Source: Rhipicephalus microplus (taxonomy: Eukaryota > Arthropoda > Arachnida > Ixodida > Ixodidae). Taken from it: DNA of 64,000 nt. Shown here one piece after another: positions 30,787-41,722 of the stretch. The stretch covers positions 36,483,501 to 36,547,500 of the forward strand of contig NC_134701.1 in the NCBI RefSeq assembly GCF_043290135.1, in the 5' to 3' direction. Positions within the stretch are counted from its first letter, which is position 1. The number at the start of each line of letters is the position of its first letter. The position numbers were made by a program, and so were the translations under genes. The notes under the pieces are model-generated. The model worked only from the letters and a program-made list of their open reading frames with translations, ran no database searches and was not told the origin of the DNA.

Positions 30787-31349
30787 AATCAATAAAGTTC
30801 GAATATCGCCTGCACGAGCAAATAAAGCCATATTGCCCATAGCCTACCATTACAAGAGTCAGACAAGGTGTCAATGCCATCACATAATGGCAAAGGAGCA
30901 TGAGTTTGCATAGAATGCCTTCGTGCGCGACTGAGCTGTGCGGGTTGTTGATTGCTGCCTTATTAAGTGCAACTAGTGATGTCACGCTCATATTACCAGC
31001 GTTGACGTCAAGTGAAAATAATTTTTCACAATGAAAGCGGCTGCGTTGCGCCCTTATGCGTGCACAAGCCTGTGCCTGCGAGTGCGATAAAGGCAGATCA
31101 GCTGTATGTTGACAAGAAAGTTTTCACGGATCAAAAGCGTGAAAACATAGAATTTTTGGCCGGCTGAAGCTCTTCCCTGTAGGTAGAGCTTGGCTAAACG
31201 ACCCCCAATACATTCACACGTGATCGAGGCATATGTAGAAGCGCATGAACTTCCAGCAGAATAAATTCTCCATTCTATGTAGACATCCTGTCACACTCTC
31301 TGCTGTTCCGATTGTCAATTTAAGGGAATGCAAGTTCATATTTTGCACT

Positions 31350-31610
31350 TGTGAATATTTCATTCGAACTTCTGGTTAATCTGAACTCACGCTAAGGTCC
31401 CGACGTTTCATTCGAGTAAAGGTGGTTTTTTCTTTCAGGTGGAATCTGAAAGTTGTCATAAAATGCGGGGTCTGTGTAAAACTGCACCGTATAACCAAGT
31501 TTTTAATACATTATTTTCAAGGGGATTTGGCCGGGATGAAACCGATTTGTCGTAAAATGCAAGTTGTCGTGAAACCAGGGGACGTATAATCGAAGTTTCA
31601 CTGTACTTGA
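31350..31610. mobile_element. Pogo/Tigger fragment with right terminal repeat
   Basis: CGAACTTCTGGTTAATCTGA (31372) recurs at 32110-32130 in a Tigger-like element. The right end CGTATAATCGAAGTTTCACTG is followed by TA, and its complement starts CAGTGAAACTTCGATTATAC. It appears inserted near the 3' end of LINE B. 30787-31349 has no recognisable gene. Confidence 0.6.
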
Positions 31611-31612
31611 AC

Positions 31613-31881
31613 TACACCAGTAAGACAATGAGTTTCTTTGATAAAGCAATAGTATGCAGGAAACCTAAGAGAAAAAAATAGAGTGAGCTTATTTCTAAAA
31701 TTTGTGGGCTCACATATGTTCACAATGGTGTCAAAGGGCCCGTTCCACATTTTTATGCCCCGAGGAAGTGCAGAGTCGTCATATGCGTGCCTTCGGCCTG
31801 AGAGGCGTTGGATATTATTGAGACTGCTTGAAGAGCCTTGTGGTTTTGTAAGAGTCAGTGTCGTTTTACGATTACTGTATA
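31613..31881 (-). pseudogene. LINE B RT C-terminal end
   Basis: The minus frame reads 'NNIQRLSGRRHAYDDSALPR', 'GIKMWNGPFDTIVNI' and 'TNFRNKLTLFFS', the usual C-terminal signature of CR1/L2/Jockey-type ORF2 (normally 'LWNSLP'). It joins the thumb segment at 32893 once the Tigger MITE is removed. Confidence 0.8.
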
Positions 31882-32889
31882 CACTCAAACCTCGTTATGA
31901 CGAAGTTGGAGGGAGCCACAATTATTTTGTTATATACATTATTTTGTTATATCGATTATAACAGTTTGTGGCAATGTATGCTGAGATGGGCGCACACCTA
32001 TAAGCATACAAAGAAGGAGACCATCTCGCGGCCCGATGTATCTCTACCTGACCACGCGTGCGACGGAAAATAAACGCAGTCGAACCTCATTAACTTGAAC
32101 ACACTTAATTCGAACTTCTGGTTAATTTGAACTCACGCTAAGGTCCCGTCAAAGCTATGTATATTCCAATGGGCGAAAACGCTCTGTAATTCGAACGCGC
32201 AAGCCCTTACAACGGTTATTTCAAACATACCGCGCTCCGAAAATGCTCTCAGCACCAAGCCCTATCCCACGGCAGCAACTCTCAAAGCTGTGCTCAAGAC
32301 TGTTGTGGATCGTTCGCTCTCTTTCAAATGCCCATATACGACGCCCCTGGGCCACGCTCCTCCCTTTTGCGTCTCTTCACATAGAGACCCTTCTCCTTTC
32401 AAGGCCGCTCGCGAAGAGAGAGAGAAAAAAAAAAAGAAAAAAAAGAAAGCTCTCGCGGAGAGTCCTTCTTTCTCGGTGCAGAAGGTAGCAGCAGAGACGC
32501 CATAGAGAACCAGTCGTTGCTGTCGTCATTAAAGTGTGGAGAAGGAAATTGCTTTGCACTGCGGCGCTTCTTCTCAGTCATGCGACCCGCTGAGCGCTTC
32601 CTCAGTCCTCTTCGCTGGCTGTGTGAGGAGAACGGCTCTCTCAACCATTCGTGTGCCAAACGAGTGTTAAACTCCGCAGAAAACAATATACTTAACAAAT
32701 TTCAATCGTTTTTTATAGACTATTTGATAGACTAATTTATTCGTTATATCCATTTACCGGTCAATTTTATTTTGTTACAACTAGGTTTAAAATGTATGGT
32801 TCTCAATGAATCTTTCAAAGAGAATTTCATTTACTTCGTTATATTCATTAATTTGTTATATCCCATTACATAATAGCAAAGTTTGAGTG
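31882..32889. mobile_element. Tigger-type MITE inserted in LINE B
   Basis: The terminal 9 bp CACTCAAAC (31882) and GTTTGAGTG (to 32889) are perfect inverted repeats, with weaker similarity further in. TA flanks both sides (31880-31881, 32890-32891). Ends are rich in TTTGTTATAT motifs. No transposase is encoded. It encloses a second Tigger-like segment from 32077. Confidence 0.78.
32077..32700 (+). mobile_element. Second Tigger-like segment inside the MITE
   Basis: It begins CAGTCGAACCTCATTAACTT, the canonical Tigger terminal repeat. The following GAACTTCTGGTTAATTTGAA and GACCCTTCTCCTTTCAAGG blocks match the fragments at 31372 and 30060. The right end is unclear and no coding remains. Confidence 0.55.
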
Positions 32890-32892
32890 TAC

Positions 32893-33700
32893 TATCTTGC
32901 GTAGCAAGCAGATTAAAGCAATATCCCTACATGTCTAAAGATGTGGAAGTGTAAGTGAATGCTTATTTTTCGTTATACCACATTGTATATTGTATTCGTG
33001 AGCATGAAGTGAGCTTCACGATTCTGGAGAGCTTCTATAAATTTGATGAGGTAATCCTGGTGGGGAGACCAGATGGCTGATGCATATCTGAGCTGAGGGC
33101 GCATGAAAGTTTTATAGGCGAGCTTGTGAGTAGCCGCAGGTGTGCTGGTAAGATTATGCTTTAGGTAGCATAAAGTTTGCGATGCTTCTGAAGTTCTTTT
33201 ATCTATGTGCATGAACAACAATAGGTTAGGTGTGAAATGAATACCATAATATTTTTAGCGAATTGTAGTTAAGAGAGAGTTATTCTTAAGGAAACATGTA
33301 AACGTGGAAGTCGAGAGCTTTTGCCCAAAAGTCTTGGTTTCGCATTTGTTAGTGGTCAAGCTCATAAGCCATCGATCACACCCATGCGTTATACTGCTGA
33401 GGTCATGTTAAAGCGCACTGTAGTCGCCGACCGTATCAAGTTTTCTATACAGCACTCAGTCGTCTGCAAAAAGCTTGATTTTGAATGTTATCTCGGATGG
33501 CAGGTCATTAATGAATATGAGAAATAACAGAGGGCCTAAGATGCTCCTCTGTCGAATGCCAGAAAAAACGTCTGTACTAGAGATGAAGCGCCTTCGATGA
33601 CCGTGAAATATTTGCGGAATTACAAGTTTCGGAGCTAGGAGACTTTTCTGTTACTAATATATCCTAATGAAATTTTCGGGTAGGCTAATAATAAAGCTGT
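32893..33700 (-). pseudogene. LINE B RT palm and thumb
   Basis: The minus strand reads 'GIRQRSILGPLLFLIFINDL' (normally GVPQGSVLGP), 'LFADD' with a stop where the next residue should be, and 'MLFMHIDKRTSEASQTLCYL' followed by 'YKTFMRPQLRYASAIWSPHQ'. Frame changes occur near 33320 and 33230. The FADD box is intact but the frame is not. Confidence 0.78.
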
Positions 33701-34149
33701 TTGAATAACCACAACAATTTCATGCATTTATGTTCACTGGTTCCCAAGTTGAAACCATTTATCAGGGTAGTCCAAATGGGTTTTTTAGTCAAGCTCTGGT
33801 GAATTTGATAAATGTGCTAGCACTGTGAAATTCACTACGACCATTCCTCGATGCATGCTCTTCACTGAGACAGAGCTCTTTTTCAAAATTTCCTTGTTGA
33901 AAATTTTTAGCAGAGCACTGAATTCAGTGTCTGCGGTCTGGCTTTTGTCAATAAAATTTTAGTTATCACAGGTTACTGACACAATAAATCACAAAGGTAG
34001 CTTTTTCAGTATGTTGGCATATTAATAGGGTACATAATAAGACAAATCTGATATAAATCAGATGAACAGTTGCAGTGACGTCACCAGACAAAACAGCCTC
34101 ACTGGCCAAAAAATTCATTCTGAGAAAACAGATTTCCAAAGTTTTGAAC
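33701..34149. other. Non-coding; left edge of the Mutator-like insertion not resolved
   Basis: No clear terminal repeat matching the right side (GGGGAAAGGCACCTTTTG on the minus strand near 37605-37622) was found here. Confidence 0.35.
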
Positions 34150-35400
34150 CCATATTTTGATCTAAAATGACCCTGCACAGTAGCTAGATGTGTCCTTTGG
34201 AGCTCTCTTTTTTTGCTGCTTTTCCTGCTTGTGTTGCATTCGTTTTTGAGCATTTTTCAGATGGAGAGAGTCTCTCTGTGCAGCCTGTTGGTTGGCAAGG
34301 TGACCAGGTGTAAGCCCTATCGATGACGACAACTCTTGGGTGGCCCTGTAGCAACCGGCGTTGTATCTCAACACTGCCTCAAGCAGTGCTGTCTCCATAG
34401 CTATCAACAATATATGCTATTCCTTGGGCGTCAAAAACCATAAAACAAAGTGTAATGATTCCGACGCATTTTGTGTCTTCGCTTCCAGGCAGTGTTACAG
34501 ACGCGAAGCCTGTGAAAAGCGCTGATAGACAGGCAGCACTGCTTTTGCAAGGTAGTCAGGAATATTGTACTTATTCTTTGGAGAGGGCACACCATTCACC
34601 TTGCTGGCATTATGACGGCATCATGAGCCCTCACCTTCCAGGCACAAGTCATGGTGAGGGTTCGTATCTGCAGAGAGGACGTAGTAAAATGATGCCATCA
34701 TTGCACGAGGCATTGCAGTCACATCACTGAAATTGTTCCGCAGTGCCCAGCCATAATAATTCGTCAGCTTATCAATAAGTGCTTTGGTCAACCTTCCCTT
34801 CCCTCCTAGAGCTTGTTCACTTTTCTGCACGAGATTGCGCAGAGCTGTGCCCATCCTCTTCCGAACAGTGTTAAGGAATTCTTTGATGATAGAGACTAGC
34901 CTATAAACATTCTCTTGTTGAAGAGCAGAAAATGTGGCATCATCTGCAACGGATACTATGGTTGTGTAATGGAGGTTGTTTTTTGACAAAGAACGTAAAA
35001 ACAGAGCTACCGCTGCCTTAACCGCCATCCTCCCAGACCTCACAACAGTGTTTTTATGGCACACGTGCTGCTCCAACCAGCTTGCGTAGCCAGTGTCTTT
35101 GGGATTCGGCCCTTACTAGACAGCCGAGGAACTGATTAGACAACGCTACGGCATCTAAAATGAAGCCTGAGTGGCACTTGATGACTGCACCAACTCCAAT
35201 GTGGAATGTATGTCCACGCTTGTGCCAGGTCCTATCATAGTTCACTGTGATGTCCCTGCAGAAGAATGGGTCCATCTCCTTGTACACCTTTCTCACAGCA
35301 GAAGCCGATTCTGGGTAAAATTTTTCCAGAGTCTGTTCCCGTGATTCCCTGGATTGCTTCAGGAGCCTCTGGAAAGTTCTATGCTGCAGGCCACAATGGG

Positions 35401-35467
35401 ACACATTCATAGCAGTCCAAAAGTCCTAGAGGGAGTTTTGACACATTCATAGCAGTCCAAAAGTCCT
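35401..35467. repeat. 27 bp direct repeat inside the Mutator-like ORF
   Basis: ACACATTCATAGCAGTCCAA plus AAGTCCT occurs at 35401-35427 and again at 35441-35467, a 40 bp period. Because 40 is not a multiple of three, the duplication shifts the transposase frame. Confidence 0.95.
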
Positions 35468-35698
35468 GTTTGCTTCTCGACCATAATAGCCCTTGTATTC
35501 ACTTTGAAGGCTTTTGACTTGTTCTGGAGAGCAGAATGCCACGAGCTTGAAACTATTCCACAGTGTTCACATAAGAGCTGATGTTTCGTGGCAAGTCCAA
35601 GCTGGGTGCCTCCTCGGAACTTCACCCCAATCTCGAGGATGCGCGGGCACAGGGTCTTGGACAGCAGGCCACTAAGGGCATCCCCTTGCACAAGGAAA

Positions 35699-36545
35699 TA
35701 TTCATTCATTCATTCATTTATTTTTATTTCCTTAAAGACCCCCAAGAGGGTATTACATAAGGGGTGGGTAACATACAATCGATATTTTTATCACAATGAT
35801 AAATGTGAAGTTACATTTGAAATATTATGCATGAAGCTTGATATAGAGGTGATTGTGGCCACATCGTGGGAAAGGCCATTCCAGTCTTTTGCTGCTCTGG
35901 GAAAAAAAGAAGCAGAAAATGTTTTAGTACGGGCACGTGGGCGAAAAACTTGAAGCGCATGGCCGGTACGACGAGATATGTGAGCTGCAGGAATAATGTA
36001 AAGAGGGCGGTTAAGTGGAGAGTGAAAAAACTTGTGAAATAATGAGAGGGATGCGATGTGTCGGCGACATGATAAAGGGGATGAGTTACACATGGCTTTG
36101 AGGGATGAAACACTGATGTCGTATAAGTACGAAGCATGAATAAATCTAGCTGCATGATTTTCAATGGATTCGAGGGAATTGGTAAGACCAACTTCAGGCG
36201 GGTTCCAAATGGGAGATGCATATTCTAACTAAGATCTAACTAATGATGTATAAGCAAGTAGTTTTACATGACATGGAGCGCTGCGTAAGTGGCGTTTTAA
36301 GAAGCCCAGGGTTCTGTTAGATGTTGGTACGATTTTATTATTGTGAGTGTTCCATGACAAATTGTAGGATAGAGTGATTGCAGGGTATGTGTAAGTGGTT
36401 ACTGATTCGACAGGGACGTTAGCTATGTTATAGGAAAAGCGAGGAGGGTTTAGACGACGAGTGAATGAAATTAGATTGCATTTAGTAGGGTTTAGGGTCA
36501 TTAACAGTCATCACACCACTGTAGGATATGATTGAGGTCTTCTTG
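35699..36545 (-). mobile_element. LINE C: CR1/L2-like LINE 3' fragment
   Basis: This minus-strand LINE end was inserted into the Mutator-like transposase. It carries 'EDLNHILQWCDD', 'MTLNPTKCNLISFTRRLNPP', 'RTLGFLKRHLRSAPCHVKLL', 'RHIASLSLFHKFFHSPLNRP' and 'FFPRAAKDWNGLSHD'. Frame changes occur near 36230. The element ends in a (TGAA)n tail at about 35699-35720, typical of L2/CR1-type 3' ends. It is strongly 5' truncated: only the RT thumb and C-terminus remain. Confidence 0.85.
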
Positions 36546-37031
36546 TCTTCTTGTATATTTCTCGCCTTCAGTCGTAGCGGTGGCATCTTCAGGTTCAGGC
36601 ATTATCTGAAACTTCCTCTTGGTTGCCAGCAGAGCGCCGAGCTTTTGTTGCAAAACAGCACGTTTGCTATCTTCCTCGCACGTCCAAAAACGTGTCTGCA
36701 AATGCACAGTCGATAGTGCAGTTGCACTTTTCAGGCCCGTAATGAGTGCGGTTAGCTAGCGCGACGCATCAGGCGCACTTGAGCACAAAACACCAACACC
36801 AACCTTTGTTGTGACGACAGGGTCTTGCAGTGATGGTGTAGCCATCTCAACATCGCGATAAGCGTCAACACAGTCGTCTTGCAGAGACGAAGCAGAAGCT
36901 GCTCCCCCGAAACCATCGATGCGATTGTCACCGTGAGTTGCCATGTGAACAGGCCGCACCATGCATATGAGCTTCATCTGACACTTTCTTGAACCAAACG
37001 CGTGCAAAGTCTCGAACTTTGTTTTGCCCAT

Positions 37032-37625
37032 CGTGACCAACAGCGCAACAATTGGGCTTTCGTGAACACGGTGAAAGATTCTCTAGTAAAGACAATGAAA
37101 GATTGAATAGTACAGGTGAGAACTGAGCGGGAAGATGATAAACGGGACAGACAAAAAACGCCGGCCTTGCAAATGCTGCAGCAGATGGCGAGCCAGGGGA
37201 ACAGATGCGTCATCGCGCGCAGCAGCCAATAGGAGCCGTGTGATCGACCACTTCCTCGAGAGGCACGCGCTTTCTCTAATCGCGGCTTCGCATCCGAGCC
37301 GCGAGAGATTTCAAAACATCAAGAGCCCACAATCATGAGCGATTTCCGCCTCGGCCACACCGCTGCTACTGCTGCAGATGGCGGCGTTAGGCCGCGTGGT
37401 TTGGGAATTGGAAATGCGCGTAGTTGGGGTATACTCAGCGCTTGCTGGCCGCACGCCGGCTGCTGCAGCATGTTATATAATTTATTTGATATACTTTGGT
37501 GTAGAATTAGACATTTATATTTACAGAACAGATAGTTCATGAGACACACTACTTGAATAAGTGGTTTTCAAAAAATCTACTTTTTCCCGATTTTTTTGTT
37601 TTTCAAAAGGTGCCTTTCCCCTTAA
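37032..37625. other. 5' region and probable right end of the Mutator-like element
   Basis: Non-coding. The last part, on the minus strand, starts GGGGAAAGGCACCTTTTG next to a TTAA (37622-37625) and then re-enters LINE B. The TTAA could be a target site. The matching left end was not found, so the element's limits are open. Confidence 0.4.
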
Positions 37626-39050
37626 GTGATGAAAGCTTTAGAAAAGTCTATGAATATGCAGTCAGTTTGAGAATTATTACCGGCGTTTTGAAATAAGTCA
37701 TTAGTAAATGCTAAAAGCTGTATTTACATGAATAACCTTTCCTAAACCCATGTTGGTTATGAAAAAAGAAATTCTTAGATTCCAAATCACTGGTTACCTT
37801 TGAGACGATGATGTGTTCAAGTAATTTGCCGGGGACACAAGTCAGTGATAGTTGCATTAGTAACAGTCGATAGTTGAAAACCTTCTTTTCATCACAGAAT
37901 TTGTGAACTGGAATGACTTTGCCAATTATCCATTCGTAAGAAGTTTCGCCTTTGCTCAAAGACAGCTGGAAAATTTGAGCGAGAAATATAGTTGACGGAA
38001 TCACTGTTAAATTAGGAATTTTCGAGTCAATGCCGTCTGCCACAGTTGAGATGAATATTTTTAATTTGTTTATTGTTGACGCTAGGGCTCATGTATCGTA
38101 TAGGTCTCATGCACTCGTAGCTAACTTCTGGGAAAGAAGGCATGTTGAAGCAGTTTTTTTCTGGAAACACAGACGTAAAGTAGTCATTGAAAACAGTTGC
38201 AAAATCATCGTGTGGACTGGCATTACCGTCATGGTAACAGAAAGTGAGATGTGATACGACTTTTATGAAGGCGAGATTGTTTTACAAAGTTTCACAGGAT
38301 TATTGATGATTGAAGGTCATGTGATACAAATTTGTTTTTCGCCTTGCATACAGCGTCCAAATACTCTTTTTCAGAAGCTTGCCTTTCACACTTGTTCCCG
38401 GATACTTTACATAGACGTGGCTTCTTATTTCTGAGTGCACGAAGTGACTTGGCGAACCATGGTTTAGATATATTAACACGGTCCGTGGTACATGATCATG
38501 AATGAGTTGGTGTACTTTTGCTTTGAATAGTGCCCAGTTTTCTTGAACCAATCGCAGCGAAAAAGAATTTGTCACAAAAATCTTGCATGCCTCTGTTAAT
38601 GGCTTCACCATCAGCTTTCTTGTAATTTAGTACTAGTTAAGGTGTAGAATGATGCGAGAAATATAGATTTTGAATATTGAGGGCATGATCACTAAAACCA
38701 TCATGACAAGAGAGAGGACCAACTCTTTTCAAGATGGACGTTAAAATGAGATCCAGAATGTTACTATCACGGGAAGGTTGGTTCACTAATTGGACAAAGG
38801 AGAAATCAAGTGCGAGTTGAAGGAACTCATTAGAAGCACCTGTTTTGAAAGTCCCGTTAGGCCAGTCTAAGTGTGGAAAATTGAAATCATCAAACAAAAA
38901 TATACCTGAGATAGGGTATTTCGACAGCACTAATATTGTCATGTAACCCTTGAGTAAATTATACAGGAGAATCCGGTGGGCGATAACAGATGCTGACAAC
39001 GGTGCTGTATGAGCCCGACATGATTGCAACCCATAAAATGTCAAGTTGTT
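37626..39050 (-). pseudogene. LINE B endonuclease C-terminus, linker and RT start
   Basis: From 39050: 'SICYRPPDSPV', 'DDFNFPHLDWPNGTFKTGAS', 'LQLALDFSFVQLVNQPSRDS', 'NILDLILTSILKRVGPLSCH', then a linker with 'HVPRTVLIYLNHGSPSHFVH'. The RT start has 'ADGIDSKIPN', 'GKVIPVHKFCDEKKVFNYR', 'PGKLLEHIIVSKVTSDLESK' and 'QHGFRKGYSC'. The frame then breaks before 'DFSKAF'. This is the usual CR1/L2-like order. It stops at 37626, where the Mutator-like element begins. Confidence 0.82.
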
Positions 39051-39060
39051 GGTAGCTTAC

Positions 39061-39152
39061 CATGTTGTAGTGGACGTGCAGGACGTGAGAGTCGGCCTCC
39101 TGCCTGGATCTGAACACACACTGGCAGGCAGAGCAGGTAAAGGGCTTTTCAG
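39061..39152 (-). CDS. Zinc-finger gene, exon 1 of those seen (C2H2 finger)
   Basis: This 92 nt exon has acceptor AGCAAACTGCAG and donor GTAAGC on the minus strand. Two leading bases complete a codon from an unseen upstream exon, then follows one classic C2H2 finger (CSACQC...H, i.e. C-x2-C-x12-H-x4-H) within 'EKPFTCSACQCVFRSRQEAD' and ending 'HVLHVHYNM'. It ends in phase 0, which fits the next exon (24874-25062). The finger-then-C2HC order resembles ZNF512-type proteins. LINE B starts 5-10 bp after the donor. The preceding exon was not found within the window. Confidence 0.68.
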
Positions 39153-39639
39153 CTGCAGTTTGCTTTCTACTGCTTTCCTGGTGTCCAGCCTAAGACCGTA
39201 TACACAAGAGCAAGTTAATGGTTTGAGTGAGTCTGAATTTTATACAGGCATTGCTCTCTGTTTGCACAAACTTATCATACTAAACTAGACCAAGTGGCAC
39301 ATGACCATCCTTGGTCACTCATGAGCTGTTAGATGCTGTCACCTCAGTGCATGAGCATATGGCGTTTTGGTCAGATAAAAATTCAGCTGCATTTCAAACG
39401 TTCAAAGCACTTTCATGGTGTAAAACTGATTATGAGATCAAATACTGAAAAACGAAAATGAACACAATGACGACTTTTTGGCACCATACCCCTTTCCAAG
39501 TTCCTCCTTAACACCTACTGTAATTACACAGTGCCCTATTTTTCACTTGCTAGTGACGCGATTTCACTGCAAAGCGACGAAACCGTACACGTGTGGCACA
39601 GCACAAATATACGGTTTTGCAATGTGTGCGGCGTCACGT
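39153..39639. other. Intron, nothing recognised
   Basis: AT-rich sequence upstream of the finger exon without identifiable features. Confidence 0.4.
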
Positions 39640-39975
39640 GGAATGAGCTATATAATGTGTTGTAAGAGTACGCAATAAACAAGAGTTGGAAGTTAGCGCT
39701 CATACTGTCGTCTGTCTTTCCTCTCCTTGACTGCATAGTACCTGACGATAGTTATAGCGCGAGAACAAAACAACGACACAGAGACAAGAAGGACACGAAA
39801 GACAGACGTCTCTGTGTCGTCGTTTTGTTCTCGCGCTATAACTATCGTCATGCCATACCAACTAGCCCAAGCTGCCACACTTCTAAGTTGCATAGTACCT
39901 TTCCTTCACGCTCTAACTGAGCTGTGCTAAAGCAATAACATTTTAACAAGCACCAACTCGCCCAGTCAGCAGTAC
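39640..39975 (+). mobile_element. Possible 3' end of the tagged retroposon's parent family, host of copy 2
   Basis: CAATAAACAAGAGTTGGAAG (39671) leads, across the inserted unit at 39744-39888, to CACCAACTCGCCCAGTCAGC (39953), a variant of the tag that ends the foldback units. This suggests an older relative whose 3' end was hit by a newer one. It is inference from one motif. Confidence 0.35.
39744..39888 (+). mobile_element. Foldback retroposon unit, copy 2
   Basis: Arms 39743-39784 and 39809-39850 pair at 41 of 42 positions (core GATAGTTATAGCGCGAGAAC) around a 24-base loop. The tag CCAACTAGCCCAAGCTGCCA (39858) and a short tail follow. A perfect 12 bp target duplication TGCATAGTACCT flanks the unit (39732-39743 and 39889-39900). 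Confidence 0.9.
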
Positions 39976-40479
39976 TTGTCAAGTTTTACCATGTTTACCA
40001 TAATAATTATGAGCAAGCATACATCCCAAAAGGTAAAAAATAAGCTCTCTTTTCTGTGGACAATCCCTCGATTTCAATGCATTCTCGACAACAGGCCATT
40101 TTCTTGCCTAACACTTATGATATTCAGGGTAGCTGTCTCTGAAGCCTCAAGCTGCATCAGTTTTCCCTTCATATTCCTTTTTATCTTGTAGAAAAAAAAA
40201 ATAGTACATGTATTAGAAGATTGCTTTTAAGAAAAACATGGTACCTGGAACTGTATTGTTCATTTTCTGAACAGATTCTATCTAAATGCAAATTTTTTTT
40301 TGTGCAGATTTCAAAAGTGAAGAAATTCTTTCTTGAAACTCTAGTGCAATTGTGGAGCCAAAGTCAGGAAAAAAACAAAAAAATAAAAAACTAGATCACC
40401 AAAGAAAAATACTTTCTAGCATTGAGCCCAAAGTCACAAAAGAACCTGAAAGAAATGTGAAAGTGTCTGACTGTGTTTA
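39976..40479. other. No gene seen
   Basis: AT-rich, with A-rich runs near 40190 and 40370. An open plus frame runs from 40352 into the MITE but has no recognisable content. Confidence 0.4.
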
Positions 40480-41722
40480 CTTATGTAATGAACGCACTTG
40501 CATAATAAACGCACCCCCTACTTCAGTCATCAACATTTTGATTCTTTTATCCCCCGTAATAAATGCATCCCCTATAGTCATTCGCTGCAGTCTTGCTAAC
40601 CGACACCTGGTGCCTTCTCATCCATTGGATCTCTTCTGTATTTTTATTATTTTGCTCACCACCCCCCAAGCCAGCTCGACTTGCTCCTTCCCCCCCCTCT
40701 TCGCCCGTTGCCACGAGCCGTATCGCTTTTCTTTCTCTCTGTGCACGAAACGTCCTCCATCTTATCTGTGTACGACAGCAGAGTTCACGAATGGTGCAAG
40801 TGTAGACATCGCAGTTGATAAGCACGCAGCTCACGAAGCTGCCCGCGCCAAACGACGATCGCTTCCTGCGAATGCGAAAAGGCCCAACCATGCGCACACG
40901 ATTTTTGAGCGACGACGACAGGATTTGCTGTTGCGAAGGGTCATTCGTCGCTATTGCTTCACAGGTTTCCGCAAAACCAGAAAAAAATAGCTTGTCATCC
41001 AGAAACGATCGTAACGATTTCCGCAACTTGGTAGCACCCCCTTATTCTGGCTTGTTATCCCTCGCTTCGCTTGTTATCAACGCGTAGAGGATCTTCTCAT
41101 GTGGAAGCGAGACGACGGCCGTGGAGGCGAGACGGCGGCCGTATTTTGTCGTTAATCTTATTATCGACAGTTTGTTTCGATGCTTCGGGGATAGCTTGCT
41201 GCAATGCTGGTTACTTGCTACAATGTTAACGGCGGCGTCATCGTCGTTGTACGAGGTTGCGGCGAAGTTGGCAAAGTGCGTCGTAGCACACGCTTTTGGG
41301 CGCCCCTTGAGATCACAGCAGATATTGCGGTTAAACAATTGCGAGAAAAGAAAGCTGCAAAACACTTTTATGGTGTGCGCGGGCGGCCCCGGGACAGCTT
41401 GCAGAAGATAGCACTATCAACCACTGAAGATGAGTTAAGTGCAACAAAGAAGCAGTTTCCAAACAGTGTGTCTATTTTTATGAAAGGAAACACGGGAACG
41501 CGTGGCCTGTGTGCTCTGGCGGCTGCTGGCAGCACCTTCAAATGGGAGCAAGAGCAACCACAGCCTCTTTTTACGTCATCTCGGGGCGAGCAAAGCAACC
41601 ATTCATTGCTGATATGGAAAAAGCAGCAAGATAGCACCCCTCCCCCTTCAAAACGATTACCAGCCTCTTGCATTATTCAACTTGATAGGAGGGGAGAGGG
41701 TGGTATCTTGCGGCTGGTTCTA

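Larger units (their letters stand above)
34150..37031 (-). pseudogene. Mutator-like transposase (split by LINE C)
   Basis: The N-terminus at 37031 reads 'MGKTKFETLHAFGSRK', typical of arthropod Mutator-like transposases. Parts at 36707-36546 continue it. After LINE C come 'LGLATKHQLLCEHCG', 'AFKVNTRAIMVEKQTG', 'MNVSHCGLQHRTFQRLLKQS', 'VNYDRTWHKRGHTFHIGVGA', 'FLGCLV', 'GTALRNLV', 'LGGKGRLTKALIDKLTNYYG' and the tail 'LEAVLRYNAGCYRATQEL' ending 'SSYCAGSF' at 34162. The catalytic-type aspartate in 'VNYDRTW' remains. Frames shift at 35054-35076 and 35407-35467, so no full protein is made. Confidence 0.82.
31613..39050 (-). mobile_element. LINE B: CR1/L2-like LINE with nested insertions
   Basis: A single minus-strand LINE is visible in three pieces: 39050-37626 (endonuclease C-terminus, linker, RT start), about 33700-32893 (RT palm and thumb), and 31881-31613 (C-terminus). 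The first gap holds a Mutator-like element that itself contains LINE C. The second gap is a TA-flanked Tigger MITE at 31882-32889. Reading order is kept across both gaps. Its 5' end lies only about 5-10 bp inside the intron donor at 39055-39060. Confidence 0.8.

Noticed and set aside
40352..40990. Plus-strand frame of 212 codons
   Set aside because: It starts in A-rich non-coding DNA and continues through the end of a MITE that also occurs at 22451. The second copy does not keep the frame.
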